Assembly: GCF_900094585.1 (NCBI RefSeq) | Contig: NZ_FMAG01000003.1 | Location: 744,001-808,000, forward strand | DNA: 64,000 nt | Reading direction: 5' to 3' | Source of the DNA: Martinezella multihospitum | GTDB lineage: Bacteria > Pseudomonadota > Alphaproteobacteria > Rhizobiales > Rhizobiaceae | Shown: positions 43,373 to 52,663 of the stretch, piece by piece | How the letters are laid out: each line of letters begins with the position of its first letter | Position numbering within the stretch: the first letter of the stretch is position 1 | Notes under the pieces: generated by a model | Told to the model about the DNA's origin: nothing | What the model saw: only the letters and a program-made list of their open reading frames with translations | Databases searched by the model: none | Program-made: the position numbers and the translations under genes

Positions 43373-44545
43373 TCAGAGATCTCCCTTCTTGATGGTCGGC
43401 TGGTCGGGATCGACGAAATTCGGGTTCACGACCTCGCCGCCGTCGGTCAGCATCGTCGCCTTGATCAGCTCATCGGTGCGATTGAGGCCGAGGCTCTTCG
43501 TATCCTTGTCGACCATCGTCTCCAGGAAGGTGACGAGGTTCTTGGCATAGAGGGCCGAGGCGCTGGCCGGGATCCGGCCGGCCATATTGGGATATCCGAT
43601 CACTCGTACACCCTCGACATCGGCGATCTTGCCGTATTCGGCACCCTCGATATTGCCGCCGCGTTCGACCGCAAGGTCGACGGCAACGGCGCCCGGGCGC
43701 ATCGCCTTCAGCATGTCGCGCCCGACAAGGCGCGGCGCCGGCCGGCCAGGAATGAGCGCCGTGGTAATGACGATATCCTGCTTGGCGATGTGATCGGCGA
43801 CAAGCGCCGCCTGCTTCGCCTGATACTCTCTCGACATTTCCTTGGCATAGCCGCCGGCAGTCTCTGCCGCCTTGAACTCTTCGTCCTCGACCGCGACGAA
43901 TTTTGCGCCGAGCGAAGCGACCTGCTCCTTCGCAGCCGGCCGTACGTCCGTCGCCGAAACGAGCGCACCCAGGCGCCGCGCGGTGGCGATCGCCTGCAGC
44001 CCAGCAACGCCGGCGCCCATGACGAAGACCTTTGCCGCCGGCACCGTACCCGCCGCCGTCATCATCATCGGCAGCGCCCGGTCATAGACGGCGGCAGCCT
44101 CGATCACGGCCTGATACCCTGCGAGATTGGCCTGCGACGACAGCACGTCCATCGACTGTGCGCGGGTGATGCGCGGCATCAGCTCCATGGCGAAGCTCGT
44201 CAGCCCTGCGCGCGCCATCTCGGCAAGAGCGGCTTCGTTGCCATAGGGGTCCATGATGGCGATGACGATGGCGCCGCTCTTGTAGCCGGAGATCTCCTTG
44301 CTCGTGGGGCGTCTCACTTTGAGGACGACATCCGCCGCCTTCGCATCCTTGATGGAACCGATCCGGGCGCCGACGGCTTCGTACTCGGTATCCGGAATGC
44401 GCGATGAAGTCCCCGCGCCGGCTTCGATCACCACGTCGAAACCCAGGTTCTTCATCTTCTTTAGCGTCTCGACGGAAGCCGCAACACGCGTCTCCTCCGC
44501 CACGCTTTCCTTGGCCACGAAAACCAGATTGCTCAACGACGACAC
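43373..44545 (-). CDS. pntAA: NAD(P) transhydrogenase subunit alpha, part 1 (NAD-binding)
   Basis: A 390-residue soluble NAD(H)-binding subunit related to alanine dehydrogenase. Features are KESVAEETRVAASVETLKK at the N-terminus, MELMPRITRAQSMDVLSSQA, and the Rossmann motif KVFVMGAGVAGLQAIATARRLGA near residue 172, followed by TDVRPAAKEQ. It begins the transhydrogenase trio; about 100 bases upstream lies the oxidase subunit IV gene on the same strand. Confidence 0.95.
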   Translation of the reverse strand: MSSLSNLVFVAKESVAEETRVAASVETLKKMKNLGFDVVIEAGAGTSSRIPDTEYEAVGARIGSIKDAKAADVVLKVRRPTSKEISGYKSGAIVIAIMDPYGNEAALAEMARAGLTSFAMELMPRITRAQSMDVLSSQANLAGYQAVIEAAAVYDRALPMMMTAAGTVPAAKVFVMGAGVAGLQAIATARRLGALVSATDVRPAAKEQVASLGAKFVAVEDEEFKAAETAGGYAKEMSREYQAKQAALVADHIAKQDIVITTALIPGRPAPRLVGRDMLKAMRPGAVAVDLAVERGGNIEGAEYGKIADVEGVRVIGYPNMAGRIPASASALYAKNLVTFLETMVDKDTKSLGLNRTDELIKATMLTDGGEVVNPNFVDPDQPTIKKGDL

Positions 44546-44646
44546 CTCGCATCAGACGGCGCCGCTCTTGAATGCGGCGGCGCTGTAGCCTGCAGAATCA
44601 TGGGAAAGCGCGGGCGATCGGCCCGGCATCGGTCAGCGCTGCAATA

Positions 44647-44871
44647 TCAGCGCAACAGGACGACGCTGGCGATGGTCAGAACGATGAATATCAGAACGCC
44701 GCCGAGGAAACCGGCATGACCAAAGAAACCGGCCGCCATGGCGATCAACAACGCGGCAACGATCGCAGACCCGACCTTGGCGCCCGAGATGAAAAGATTA
44801 TAGGTCTTCTCATGCTCCTTGTAGTCCATGGGAGCGCCCACTTCGGCGGGTCCAGTGTGATGTTCGGCCAT
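44647..44871 (-). CDS. aa3-type cytochrome c oxidase subunit IV
   Basis: A 74-residue protein with a hydrophilic N-terminus (MDYKEHEKTYNLFISGAKVG), the signature of the bacterial aa3-oxidase subunit IV family, followed by two short hydrophobic segments. It helps assembly or stability of the terminal oxidase. Placement directly upstream of pntAA, not near other cox genes, is normal in rhizobia and suggests joint transcription of respiratory-chain genes. Confidence 0.88.
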   Translation of the reverse strand: MAEHHTGPAEVGAPMDYKEHEKTYNLFISGAKVGSAIVAALLIAMAAGFFGHAGFLGGVLIFIVLTIASVVLLR

Positions 44872-45100
44872 TCAGAATTCTCCCCTCAATCCTCTCCGCC
44901 GACAGATGATATAGCTGCCAGCTGGAGTTCGTCCTCAAAAGTTGAGGTAACCCGCGAGCGGATACCGCAACCAATTTCCTCCACCGAGGGGTTACACAAA
45001 GCGAGGAAAAATGCAATGCACGAGAAGGTCGCAGGCGGGCATAGGATGACGGAATCGCAGGCGGATTTCGAATACGCCCGCATCGAAACGACGACGCCGG

Positions 45101-47416
45101 CTAGGTCGTGACATCAGACGGCAGGATTCTGCCGGCGCCCGACTGCCGCCGGTTAAGACTGGCCACCCTCTCGAGGACCTGCTCCTGCGGCACCGGAGGC
45201 GAAAATACATAGCCTTGGATGATATCCGCCAGGTTCCGCTCGACGACCAGTGCCAGCTGCTCCAGCGTCTCGACGCCTTCGATCACGATATGAAGGCTGA
45301 GCGCGCGGGAAAGATCGACGATGCCGCATAGCAGCTTGAAACGGCGGCTATCCGTCGTGATGTCACGAACGAAGGACCGGTCGATCTTCACGACATCCAC
45401 AGGCAGGGTATCAAGATAGCTGAGGCTGGAAAATCCCGTTCCGAAATCGTCGATCGCAATCGTGATGCCCTTGGCGCGCAGATCGGCGAGGATGGAACGA
45501 ACGGTCGCCACCTCATCCATCAGGCAGCTTTCAGTAACCTCGAGATGCAGGCGGGACGGCTCCAATCCTGATGCATCAAGCGCCGCCATGACGATTTTGA
45601 CAATTTCGCCATTGCGCAGATCCTGTGCCGAGAGATTGACGGAAACCGCGAGCGGCGCAGGCCATGAAGCGCAATCCTTGCAGGCCTGATTGACCATGAA
45701 GCGGGTTATGCCGGCAACGATGCCCATTTCCTCGGCAACCTGTACGAAAAGATCGGGCGGGATCGAGCCCTTTTCCGGATGAATCCAGCGGGCAAGCGCC
45801 TCGCAGCATTCGATGCGGGAGCCATCCGGCGTGAACATCGGCTGATAGACGGCCTGAAGCCCGCCGGTTTCCACCGCCTCGCGCAAGTCATCCTGCAGCT
45901 TCTGCCGCTCGACATAGCGCGCATCCATCTCCTGTTCGAAGGCGCTGCAGCCGCCCTTCATCCGCGACTTGGCATCGAAGAGCGCGAGATCGACCTTGAT
46001 CTGCCACTCCTCCGGGCGGAATTCCCGGCTGGACATGGTCATGTACCCACCGCTGACGGAAATCCGGAAACTGCTGTCTTCGACGCTGTAGGTGCCGGCC
46101 ATTGCCGCATGCAGGGTACGGATGCGGGCATCAATATCCGGGGCATCGTCTTCATTCGGAAAGAACAGCACGAATTGATCGCCGACAAGACGAGCGGCAA
46201 TCGCTGCGGTGCCGGCAAGCTGCTTCAGGCGCTCGGCTATGGCGACCAGCAGGCGGTCCCCGGCAACATGCCCCTTGGTATCGTTGACGTGTTTGAAGTC
46301 ATCGATATCGAGAACCAGAATACCGATGCGGCTTTCCCGCTTGCGTGCAACCAGTCTCTCCTTGACCAGATCCATGAAATATTCGCGGTTCGGCAGCCCC
46401 GTCAAAGGGTCGTAGCGCACCATATGCAGGATCTTGCGCTCCGCCCGGATACGCACCGTCACGTCTTCGAAAATCAGGATGACGATCCCGTCGGCGCGGC
46501 GACTGGCCGAAAATTCAAGGAACTGATCCTCGTTGAATTGAATGAGCGTTCGCGACAGCGTGCCGCTGACAAGCTGTGCCAGCTGCCGCTGGATGAGTCC
46601 GGGCAGCGATCCATCGATGAAGGCGTGACGGGCGCCGTAGCGTAGAACGACATCGAATTCGCAGTCCTTGAGCCGCTGTGGATCGGCAAAATTGAGGAGC
46701 TCGCATGCCTTGCGATTGACGACCAGAATGCGGTTCTGGGCATCCAGCATGAACAGCCCGTGCGTCATGCTGTTCAGCGCGGTGTCGAACCTGTCGGCCA
46801 TCAGCGATATCTCGCGCGAAGCGATGATGTTCCGGTAGAGAAATTCGCGCATGCCATTCGCCATTGCGCGCGTCGTCAGCCCGAACGGAATGAGCATGAG
46901 AGACGCGATTGCCTTGTAAGGCTGCTGCAATAGCAGGCAGGCAATGATGATTGGCACGCAGCAGGCCAGAATCTGAAGATCGACCGCCCGAGGCGAACCA
47001 TAGTTGCGGCCGACGATCGACACCATCGATGCCATCGTGACGGCAATGCAGATGAATTCGGCCAGCGGATTCTGCAGGATGAGGATGGCATAGCCGCTGC
47101 CGATGCCGAGGATGGTCGCCGTCGCCGCCGCGCCGATCACATAGCGCGTTTCCCAGCCGGCAATATCGGCGCGCGTAAGATCATTCTTGTCCGCGGCGTC
47201 GAACAGCCGGAACAAATGGATGCGTAAGCCAAAGACAACCGCAAACGCCACGCAAAAAGCCAGATAGATGCCGGCATGCGTGCCCAGGAAAACGAGGACA
47301 TATGTCAGGATGTGAACGAACACGCCCGTGAAGAGCGTTTTGCGGTTTCCGAAAAGCGAACTGACGAACGACAGATAAATATCCGTCGGCACGGTGTCCG
47401 GGCTTGGAGGCTTCAT
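45101..47416 (-). CDS. membrane-bound GGDEF-EAL protein, predicted c-di-GMP phosphodiesterase
   Basis: A 771-residue protein. Residues about 25-195 form five or six membrane helices, followed by a PAS-like domain (FDTALNSMTHGLFMLDAQNRILVVNR), a GGDEF domain (PLTGLPNREYF at about 345) and a C-terminal EAL domain. The GGDEF signature is replaced by LVGDQF, so cyclase activity is unlikely. The EAL domain keeps EALARW, NLSAQ, EVTES, IDDFGTGFSSL, VKIDRSF and EGVET, so hydrolysis of c-di-GMP is likely, perhaps tuned by GTP binding to the GGDEF part. It is monocistronic and has no adjacent partner. Confidence 0.92.
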   Translation of the reverse strand: MKPPSPDTVPTDIYLSFVSSLFGNRKTLFTGVFVHILTYVLVFLGTHAGIYLAFCVAFAVVFGLRIHLFRLFDAADKNDLTRADIAGWETRYVIGAAATATILGIGSGYAILILQNPLAEFICIAVTMASMVSIVGRNYGSPRAVDLQILACCVPIIIACLLLQQPYKAIASLMLIPFGLTTRAMANGMREFLYRNIIASREISLMADRFDTALNSMTHGLFMLDAQNRILVVNRKACELLNFADPQRLKDCEFDVVLRYGARHAFIDGSLPGLIQRQLAQLVSGTLSRTLIQFNEDQFLEFSASRRADGIVILIFEDVTVRIRAERKILHMVRYDPLTGLPNREYFMDLVKERLVARKRESRIGILVLDIDDFKHVNDTKGHVAGDRLLVAIAERLKQLAGTAAIAARLVGDQFVLFFPNEDDAPDIDARIRTLHAAMAGTYSVEDSSFRISVSGGYMTMSSREFRPEEWQIKVDLALFDAKSRMKGGCSAFEQEMDARYVERQKLQDDLREAVETGGLQAVYQPMFTPDGSRIECCEALARWIHPEKGSIPPDLFVQVAEEMGIVAGITRFMVNQACKDCASWPAPLAVSVNLSAQDLRNGEIVKIVMAALDASGLEPSRLHLEVTESCLMDEVATVRSILADLRAKGITIAIDDFGTGFSSLSYLDTLPVDVVKIDRSFVRDITTDSRRFKLLCGIVDLSRALSLHIVIEGVETLEQLALVVERNLADIIQGYVFSPPVPQEQVLERVASLNRRQSGAGRILPSDVTT

Positions 47417-47645
47417 TCAGACTTCCCCTGATGCGGCGGACACCCTAGTGGAAACCCTTTAAAATTTACTTGCCCGAACAGAGCCCATTCGGACAGATTT
47501 TCCAATCAAAGCGGCAGCTTAAGTTGAAGCTGGATTATGATCAGCACGCACTGACGCAATGATTCCCGGCTCCCCTTGAGACAGATATAATATTTAAATC
47601 ACTAATAAAGAAAACAATATATCGCAAAAGACTTATGAAATACGA

Positions 47646-48752
47646 TTACAGCTTGCCCGCCCGCTGCTGGATCATCATGAAAGTATCGAAAGTATACTCG
47701 GAAAGCTGCATCCAAAGATAGGCATCCTTCTTATAGGCGACATGGTCCTCATAGATGCGCTTGAAATAATCGTTTGACTTGGAGAGATCGGCATAAAGCG
47801 CGCTAGCTGCCTGGAAGCAAGCCTCCATGATCTCCTGGCTGAACGGTCTGAGTGTGACCCCCTGCTGCACGATGTCCTTCAGCGCCTGGGGATTTTTGAC
47901 GTCGTATTTCGCCAGCATATTGGTGTTGGCGAAGGCGCAGGCGTCGCCGAGAATTGCCTGATAGTTCTTCGGCAGGGCGTTCCATTTTTCCAGATTGAAG
48001 AAGGCATGCACCACGGCGCCGCCTTCCCACCAACCGGGATAATAATAGTATTTGGCGATCTTCTGCAGGCCGAGTTTCAGGTCGTCATAGGGGCCGACCC
48101 ATTCGGCCGCATCGACCGTACCCTTGTTCAGCGCATCATAAACGCCGTTGACCGGGATATCCTGCTGCGGCACGACTCCGATCTTCTCGATCACCTTGCC
48201 AGCCAGGCCAGCGATGCGCATCTTCAGGCCCTTGAGATCGTCGAGCGTATTGATTTCCTTGCGAAACCAGCCGCCCATCTGCGCGCCGGTGTTGCCTGCG
48301 GGAAGCCCTAAGATGCCCTGCGTGGCATAGAACTCGTTCATCAGCTTATTGCCGTTACCCTGATAGAACCAGGCATTGGTCAGCCGGGCATTGAGGCCGA
48401 ACGGCAGCGCCGTGCCGATGGCGTAGGTCGGATCCTTTTGCCAGAAATAATAGGAGCAGGTATGCGCGGCATCGACGGCGCCGGCGCTGACTGCATCGGC
48501 AGCCTGCGCACCAGGCACGATCTCTCCGGCTTCATAGGTCTGGATGACGAAATTGCCGTTCGTCGCGTCGGAGACATGCGCAGCAATATCGTCAGCGCCA
48601 CCGTAGATCGTGTCCAGGCTCTTGGGAAAGGAAGAGGTCATCTTCCAGGTGATCTTCGGATATTCCTGGGCCAGAGCCGGGCTGGCGAGCGCGGAGGCTG
48701 CAGCACCTGCGCCAACGGTCCCTGCCCGTCTTATGAAGGAACGGCGATCCAT
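47646..48752 (-). CDS. TRAP transporter solute-binding protein (DctP/TakP family)
   Basis: A 368-residue periplasmic binding protein with a twin-arginine signal (DRRSFIRRAG, then a hydrophobic stretch ending ASPALA), so it is exported folded. The TakP-type ligand site is suggested by KGLKMRIAGLAGKVIEKIG, PQQDIPVNGVYDALNKGTVDAAEWVGP and the aromatic cluster YYYYPGWWEGG. TakP relatives bind 2-oxo acids through a cation. No DctQ or DctM membrane subunits are adjacent, so it is an orphan here. Confidence 0.9.
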   Translation of the reverse strand: MDRRSFIRRAGTVGAGAAASALASPALAQEYPKITWKMTSSFPKSLDTIYGGADDIAAHVSDATNGNFVIQTYEAGEIVPGAQAADAVSAGAVDAAHTCSYYFWQKDPTYAIGTALPFGLNARLTNAWFYQGNGNKLMNEFYATQGILGLPAGNTGAQMGGWFRKEINTLDDLKGLKMRIAGLAGKVIEKIGVVPQQDIPVNGVYDALNKGTVDAAEWVGPYDDLKLGLQKIAKYYYYPGWWEGGAVVHAFFNLEKWNALPKNYQAILGDACAFANTNMLAKYDVKNPQALKDIVQQGVTLRPFSQEIMEACFQAASALYADLSKSNDYFKRIYEDHVAYKKDAYLWMQLSEYTFDTFMMIQQRAGKL

Positions 48753-49043
48753 CGAATTCTCCCATACGGACGGTATTGCTGGGGAACGGCGCGCTCCCAG
48801 TCACAGTGCAAGCGATGGAACTAACCATGCCGCACACGGTCTTTCAAGTTTGCTCTCGCACTGCATTATGGCGATTCCTGTACATCGGCGTAACGAGCCG
48901 AAACGAAGCCTGGTGAAAACCACTGCGCGTTGCCGGCCAGGCCGTATTCGCGTAAGTTCGTAAGGCGTAAATCCGCCCTCGGATCGACATTATGATCGTC
49001 CAGAGGTCCAACGAACGAATGTCTGCAGCCTTCGGAGCCTTGC

Positions 49044-49832
49044 ATGCCCAGACCGATCATCGCCATTCCCGCCGATATCCGTGAGTTCGACGGCACGAGT
49101 TGGCATGCGGTGCAGCTGCAATATGTCCGCGCTGCCGTGAAGGCTGCGGGATTGATGGCGCTGATCGTCCCTGCCCTTGAGGATGACAATGATGCCGACG
49201 CCATTCTGGACCGGGTCGACGGGCTGCTCGTTTCCGGTTCGGCCACCAATGTGCATCCGTCTCTCTATGGAAAGGAGGCGAAGGACAGCGATGGCCCCTT
49301 CGACCCGGCGCGCGACGCGACATCGCTGCCACTCATCCGCCGCGCTATCGAGCGCGCCATTCCCATGCTCGCCATCTGCCGCGGCATTCAGGAGCTGAAT
49401 GTTGCCCTTGGCGGCACGCTCGCCAGCGAAATCCAGGACCAGCCGGGCATCTGGGATCACCGCAAGCCGCCGAATGTCGATCGGGATACCATGTATTCGA
49501 TCCGCCAGAGCGTCTTCGTCAAGGATGGCTCCTGCATCGCCCGCGTCATCGGTCCCGGCGAAGTACGCGTCAACTCGCTGCATCGCCAGGCGATCGCCGA
49601 TACGGCGCCGAGACTGCAGGTGGAAGCACTCGCAGAGGACGGCACGATCGAGGCCGTTTCCGTCATCGGTGCGAAGGCCTTTGCCGTCGGCGTGCAATGG
49701 CATCCGGAATATTGGGCCGAGACGGATTCGCCGTCGCTGAAGCTCTTCACCGCCTTCGGCGATGCCGTGCGCGACTATGCTGCGAGCAAGGAGCAGCCCA
49801 CGACCGCTCCCCATCCGCAGAAGGCTGTCTGA
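49044..49832 (+). CDS. gamma-glutamyl-GABA hydrolase-like class I amidotransferase (PuuD family)
   Basis: A 262-residue peptidase C26 enzyme. The nucleophile is the Cys in LAICRGIQELNVALGG, and the His-Glu pair lies in GVQWHPEYW near the C-terminus; the early LVSGSATNVHPSLYG matches the oxyanion-region motif. PuuD-type enzymes hydrolyse gamma-glutamyl-GABA in putrescine breakdown, but no puu genes flank it. Its stop codon abuts that of the convergent dehydrogenase gene with no spacing (TGATCA). Confidence 0.85.
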   Translation: MPRPIIAIPADIREFDGTSWHAVQLQYVRAAVKAAGLMALIVPALEDDNDADAILDRVDGLLVSGSATNVHPSLYGKEAKDSDGPFDPARDATSLPLIRRAIERAIPMLAICRGIQELNVALGGTLASEIQDQPGIWDHRKPPNVDRDTMYSIRQSVFVKDGSCIARVIGPGEVRVNSLHRQAIADTAPRLQVEALAEDGTIEAVSVIGAKAFAVGVQWHPEYWAETDSPSLKLFTAFGDAVRDYAASKEQPTTAPHPQKAV

Positions 49833-50801
49833 TCAGCCGCGCGGCTTGACCGGCGTTTCCGGTACTGGAGTGAGCGGCTGGCCCTTCGCGAACCATTCGA
49901 TGACGTTGTCGGCGACGAGATCGGCCATGGCATTGCGCGTCGGCACCGAGGCGGAGGCCACGTGCGGCAGCAGCGAAACGTTGGGCAACGAGAGATAGCC
50001 CGTGGGGACGTTGGGCTCGTCGTAGAAGACATCTAGGCCAGCGGCGCCCAGCGTACCGTTTCCGAGGGCTGTTATCAGCGCGTCGTCGTCAACGGACCAG
50101 CCGCGGCCGACATTGATGAACACGCCATGCGGCCCGAGCGCCGACAGGATCTCGGCATTGATGACCTTGTGCGTCTCGGGCGTCTTCGGCACGATGGAAA
50201 TCAGCGTATCCACCGACTGCGCCATCTCCTTCAAGGTCGGATAGTAATCATAGGGCAAGGAGTCGCGCGGCGAGCGCGTGTGATAGCCGATCTTCACCTT
50301 GAACGGCTCCAGTCTTCTCGCGATTTCCAGGCCGATGCGGCCAAGGCCGTTGATGCCGATGCGGCGTCCCTTCATCGAAAAGGGCGAGAGCGGAAAAGCC
50401 CCTTCCTTGACCCAGCGCCCCTCGCGCAGCCAGCTTTCCGCCTTGGGGAACTGCCGCAACGTGTTCAGCAACAGGGCGATCGCGGTATCTGCAACCTCGT
50501 CATTCAGGACATCAGGCGTATTGGTGACGACAATGCCCCTGGAGGCCGCATGCTTGACGTCGATTCCGTCATAGCCGACGCCGAAATTGGCGATGACTTC
50601 AAGATTCGGAAAGGCATCGATCCAGCCGGCATTGAAGCCACCCGCAACGGCAACACCGCGGATGCGAGCCGCGGTTTCCGCATCGACCTTGGGGCCGCCG
50701 TCGCGTTCGACCGAAACGATGTCGAACTGCTTCCCGAGCCTTTCGAGGACACGCGGGTGTATCTTCCCCGGAACGAGGACGGCGATGCGGTTATCGGACA
50801 T
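49833..50801 (-). CDS. D-2-hydroxyacid dehydrogenase (glyoxylate/hydroxypyruvate reductase-like)
   Basis: A 322-residue NAD(P)-dependent enzyme. The Rossmann motif is GINGLGRIGLEIARRL; the catalytic Arg is in INVGRGWSVDDDALI, the Glu in FYDEPNVP and the His in LLPHVASASV. The start at 50801 follows AGAGGAAAG. It lies directly downstream of the LacI-type regulator gene in the same direction, with a short palindromic repeat between them; cotranscription and LacI control are plausible but unproven. Confidence 0.9.
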   Translation of the reverse strand: MSDNRIAVLVPGKIHPRVLERLGKQFDIVSVERDGGPKVDAETAARIRGVAVAGGFNAGWIDAFPNLEVIANFGVGYDGIDVKHAASRGIVVTNTPDVLNDEVADTAIALLLNTLRQFPKAESWLREGRWVKEGAFPLSPFSMKGRRIGINGLGRIGLEIARRLEPFKVKIGYHTRSPRDSLPYDYYPTLKEMAQSVDTLISIVPKTPETHKVINAEILSALGPHGVFINVGRGWSVDDDALITALGNGTLGAAGLDVFYDEPNVPTGYLSLPNVSLLPHVASASVPTRNAMADLVADNVIEWFAKGQPLTPVPETPVKPRG

Positions 50802-50845
50802 GAATCTTTCCTCTTGAGATACGGTTCGTCGCGACGAAAACAATT

Positions 50846-50929
50846 CCGGAAAGGTGCGCGGCGGCTTTCCGTCCGGAATCGCGTTAAATCAATGAGAAGA
50901 GCGGCTCAGTGAAACGCTGAAACGCTCTA
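50846..50929. repeat. short dispersed palindromic repeat, copy A
   Basis: ATTCCGGA and TCCGGAAT are perfect 8-bp arms around GGAAAGG/CTTTCC, then AGCGGCTC and GCTCT. The unit is closely similar to 55706-55793 and overlaps the 3' end of the LacI gene. Confidence 0.65.
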
Positions 50930-51946
50930 GCGAGCTTTATAGGGCGCCGTGGACTGGCGGATGCGCATTTCCGGCTTGATAAGATGGATACCATCCGGCT
51001 CATGGCTTCCCGCTAACCTATCCAAAAGCGCTCGCGCCGCAAGCCTTCCGACCTCGGCCTGACCGTTCCAGACGGTGGTCAGGGCCGGCGTCGCAATCGC
51101 GGCCTCCTCCAGATCGTCATAGCCGGTGACGGAAATGTCCCGCCCGGGGACGAGGCCGGCGCGTGAAATGCCGTTCATGAGGCCGATGGCGACCAGATCG
51201 TTCCAGCAGACAGCCGCCGTCGGCTTCTGCGGCAACGACAGGAAGTGCACGGCCGCCTCGAAGCCGCCCTGTTTCGAGCGAGCGCCGGGAATGCGCAGAT
51301 TGGGATCGACCTCGATGCCCGCCTTGCGCAGCGCATTGACATAGCCTTGATAGCGGTCGCGTCCGGTCGATGTCTGATCGGTGCCGCCGATCATCGCGAT
51401 GGTGCGGTGGCCGAGGCTGATCAGGTGGTTGGTCGCAAGCGAGATGCCGTAGCTGTCGTCGCCGCGAAAGGTCGGCAGATCCAGCGCATCGATCTGACGC
51501 GCAACGAGGATGGCCGGCATGCCGTTTTCTTCCGCCAGCTCGAAATCCTCCGGCGGCGTCCCGATCGCCGGCGACATGATGACGCCGTCGCCGCCGAGCT
51601 GCAGCAGCGTCTCGATGAAGGTTCGCTGCTTCTCGACCGAATCGTAATGGTTGGAAAGAATGAAGGTGTGGCGGCTGCGGTCGAGCTCGCTTTCGATCGC
51701 CTTCAGGATTTCGCCGTAGAAGGGGTTCATGATGTCGTGAACGACGACGCCGATGATGCCCGATCGCGATGTTCTGAGGCTCGCCGCGCGGCGATTGTAG
51801 ATATAGCCCAGCGCGCGGGCCTGGTCTTTGATCTTCTCGCGGGTGTTGACCGCGACCAACGGGCTATCGCGTAAGGCCAGAGATACCGTTGCCGTTGAAA
51901 TACCCAGCGTTTCCGCAATCGTAGAAAGCTTTATCTTTTGCGCCAC
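50927..51946 (-). CDS. LacI-family transcriptional regulator
   Basis: A 339-residue regulator starting at GTG 51946, preceded by GGGAGGGAG; the longer frame to 51979 is less likely. The N-terminal helix-turn-helix KLSTIAETLGISTATVSLALRD and hinge region YIYNRRAASLRTSRSG are classical. The periplasmic-binding-like domain follows, with VCWNDLVAIGLMNGISRAG and SVTGYDDLEEA. The ligand is unknown; the downstream hydroxyacid dehydrogenase is a possible target. A/T-rich near-palindromes at about 52012-52036 may be its operator. Confidence 0.92.
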   Translation of the reverse strand: MAQKIKLSTIAETLGISTATVSLALRDSPLVAVNTREKIKDQARALGYIYNRRAASLRTSRSGIIGVVVHDIMNPFYGEILKAIESELDRSRHTFILSNHYDSVEKQRTFIETLLQLGGDGVIMSPAIGTPPEDFELAEENGMPAILVARQIDALDLPTFRGDDSYGISLATNHLISLGHRTIAMIGGTDQTSTGRDRYQGYVNALRKAGIEVDPNLRIPGARSKQGGFEAAVHFLSLPQKPTAAVCWNDLVAIGLMNGISRAGLVPGRDISVTGYDDLEEAAIATPALTTVWNGQAEVGRLAARALLDRLAGSHEPDGIHLIKPEMRIRQSTAPYKAR

Positions 51947-52064
51947 GCGCTCCCTCCCCGTGAAACGCAGCCGTAACATATCCCGTTCGTTTTACGATTC
52001 CGGAATTTAAAATCTTTAATTAAAAGCTTTAATCACGCCGCGCAACACGAATTCTTGAGGATTC

Positions 52065-52577
52065 TCAGATTTCGTCATCATCCTCATCGTCGTCGCCGGC
52101 CTGGAGATTATGCTCGATCGTCTTGAGCAGGCGCACGAGCGAGCGAATATCTTTTTCCGAGAAGCCACGGGTCGCAAGCTCATCGCAGCTTGCCGCCGAA
52201 CTTTCGATTTCGCTGACGCTGTTTCGCCCCGCTTCGGTCAGATAGACCTTGGTCAAGCGGGCATCGTCCGCATCCGGCCGCCGTTCGACGAAACCTTGCG
52301 CCTCCATGCGGCCGATCGTGCGCGTCATCGTCGGCGCCTTGACGCCGAGCTTTTGCGCCAGCGTACCCGCCGGAAGACCATCGCTTGCCGCCAGGGCAAG
52401 AATGACACCGTCCTGTCCGGCATAGAGGCCACTCGCCGTCAGGCTGCGCGTCATCACCGTGCGCATGGACCGCGCCGCCTGCGTCAATGCCGGCGACAGA
52501 TCGGCAAGCGTGTAGTCCCGGTGATCCTTCTTCTTACCTGACTTACTTTTCTTCCCGACCTTGTTCTTTTTGCCCAT
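52065..52577 (-). CDS. MarR-family transcriptional regulator
   Basis: A 170-residue winged-helix regulator with GLPAGTLAQKLGVKAPTMTRTIGRMEAQGFVERR as recognition helix and wing, followed by DADDARLTKVYLTEAGR, the MarR signature. The N-terminal 18 residues are almost all Lys/Gly/Ser (GKKNKVGKKSKSGKKKD) and the C-terminus is nearly all Asp/Glu (GDDDEDDDEI), unusual charged tails that may bind DNA non-specifically and regulate dimerisation. Divergent from the creatininase-family gene, which may be its target. Confidence 0.9.
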   Translation of the reverse strand: MGKKNKVGKKSKSGKKKDHRDYTLADLSPALTQAARSMRTVMTRSLTASGLYAGQDGVILALAASDGLPAGTLAQKLGVKAPTMTRTIGRMEAQGFVERRPDADDARLTKVYLTEAGRNSVSEIESSAASCDELATRGFSEKDIRSLVRLLKTIEHNLQAGDDDEDDDEI

Positions 52578-52663
52578 CGTGATTCCGTTGACCTTTTCGC
52601 CGCTAAGTCATCACGCTATGACATTGCGCAGGTTACTGACATAAACAAGAGGCACACCCTCAG

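Noticed and set aside
45015..45111. A 31-codon plus-strand frame with an upstream GAGGAAAA
   Set aside because: Plausible ribosome binding site but very short, overlaps the 3' end of the GGDEF-EAL gene and has no recognisable sequence; unsupported without expression data.
52012..52036. A/T-rich near-palindromes between the LacI and MarR genes as a LacI operator
   Set aside because: Not listed as a feature because the inverted repeat is imperfect and lacks the central CG usual for LacI-type operators; mentioned only as a possibility.
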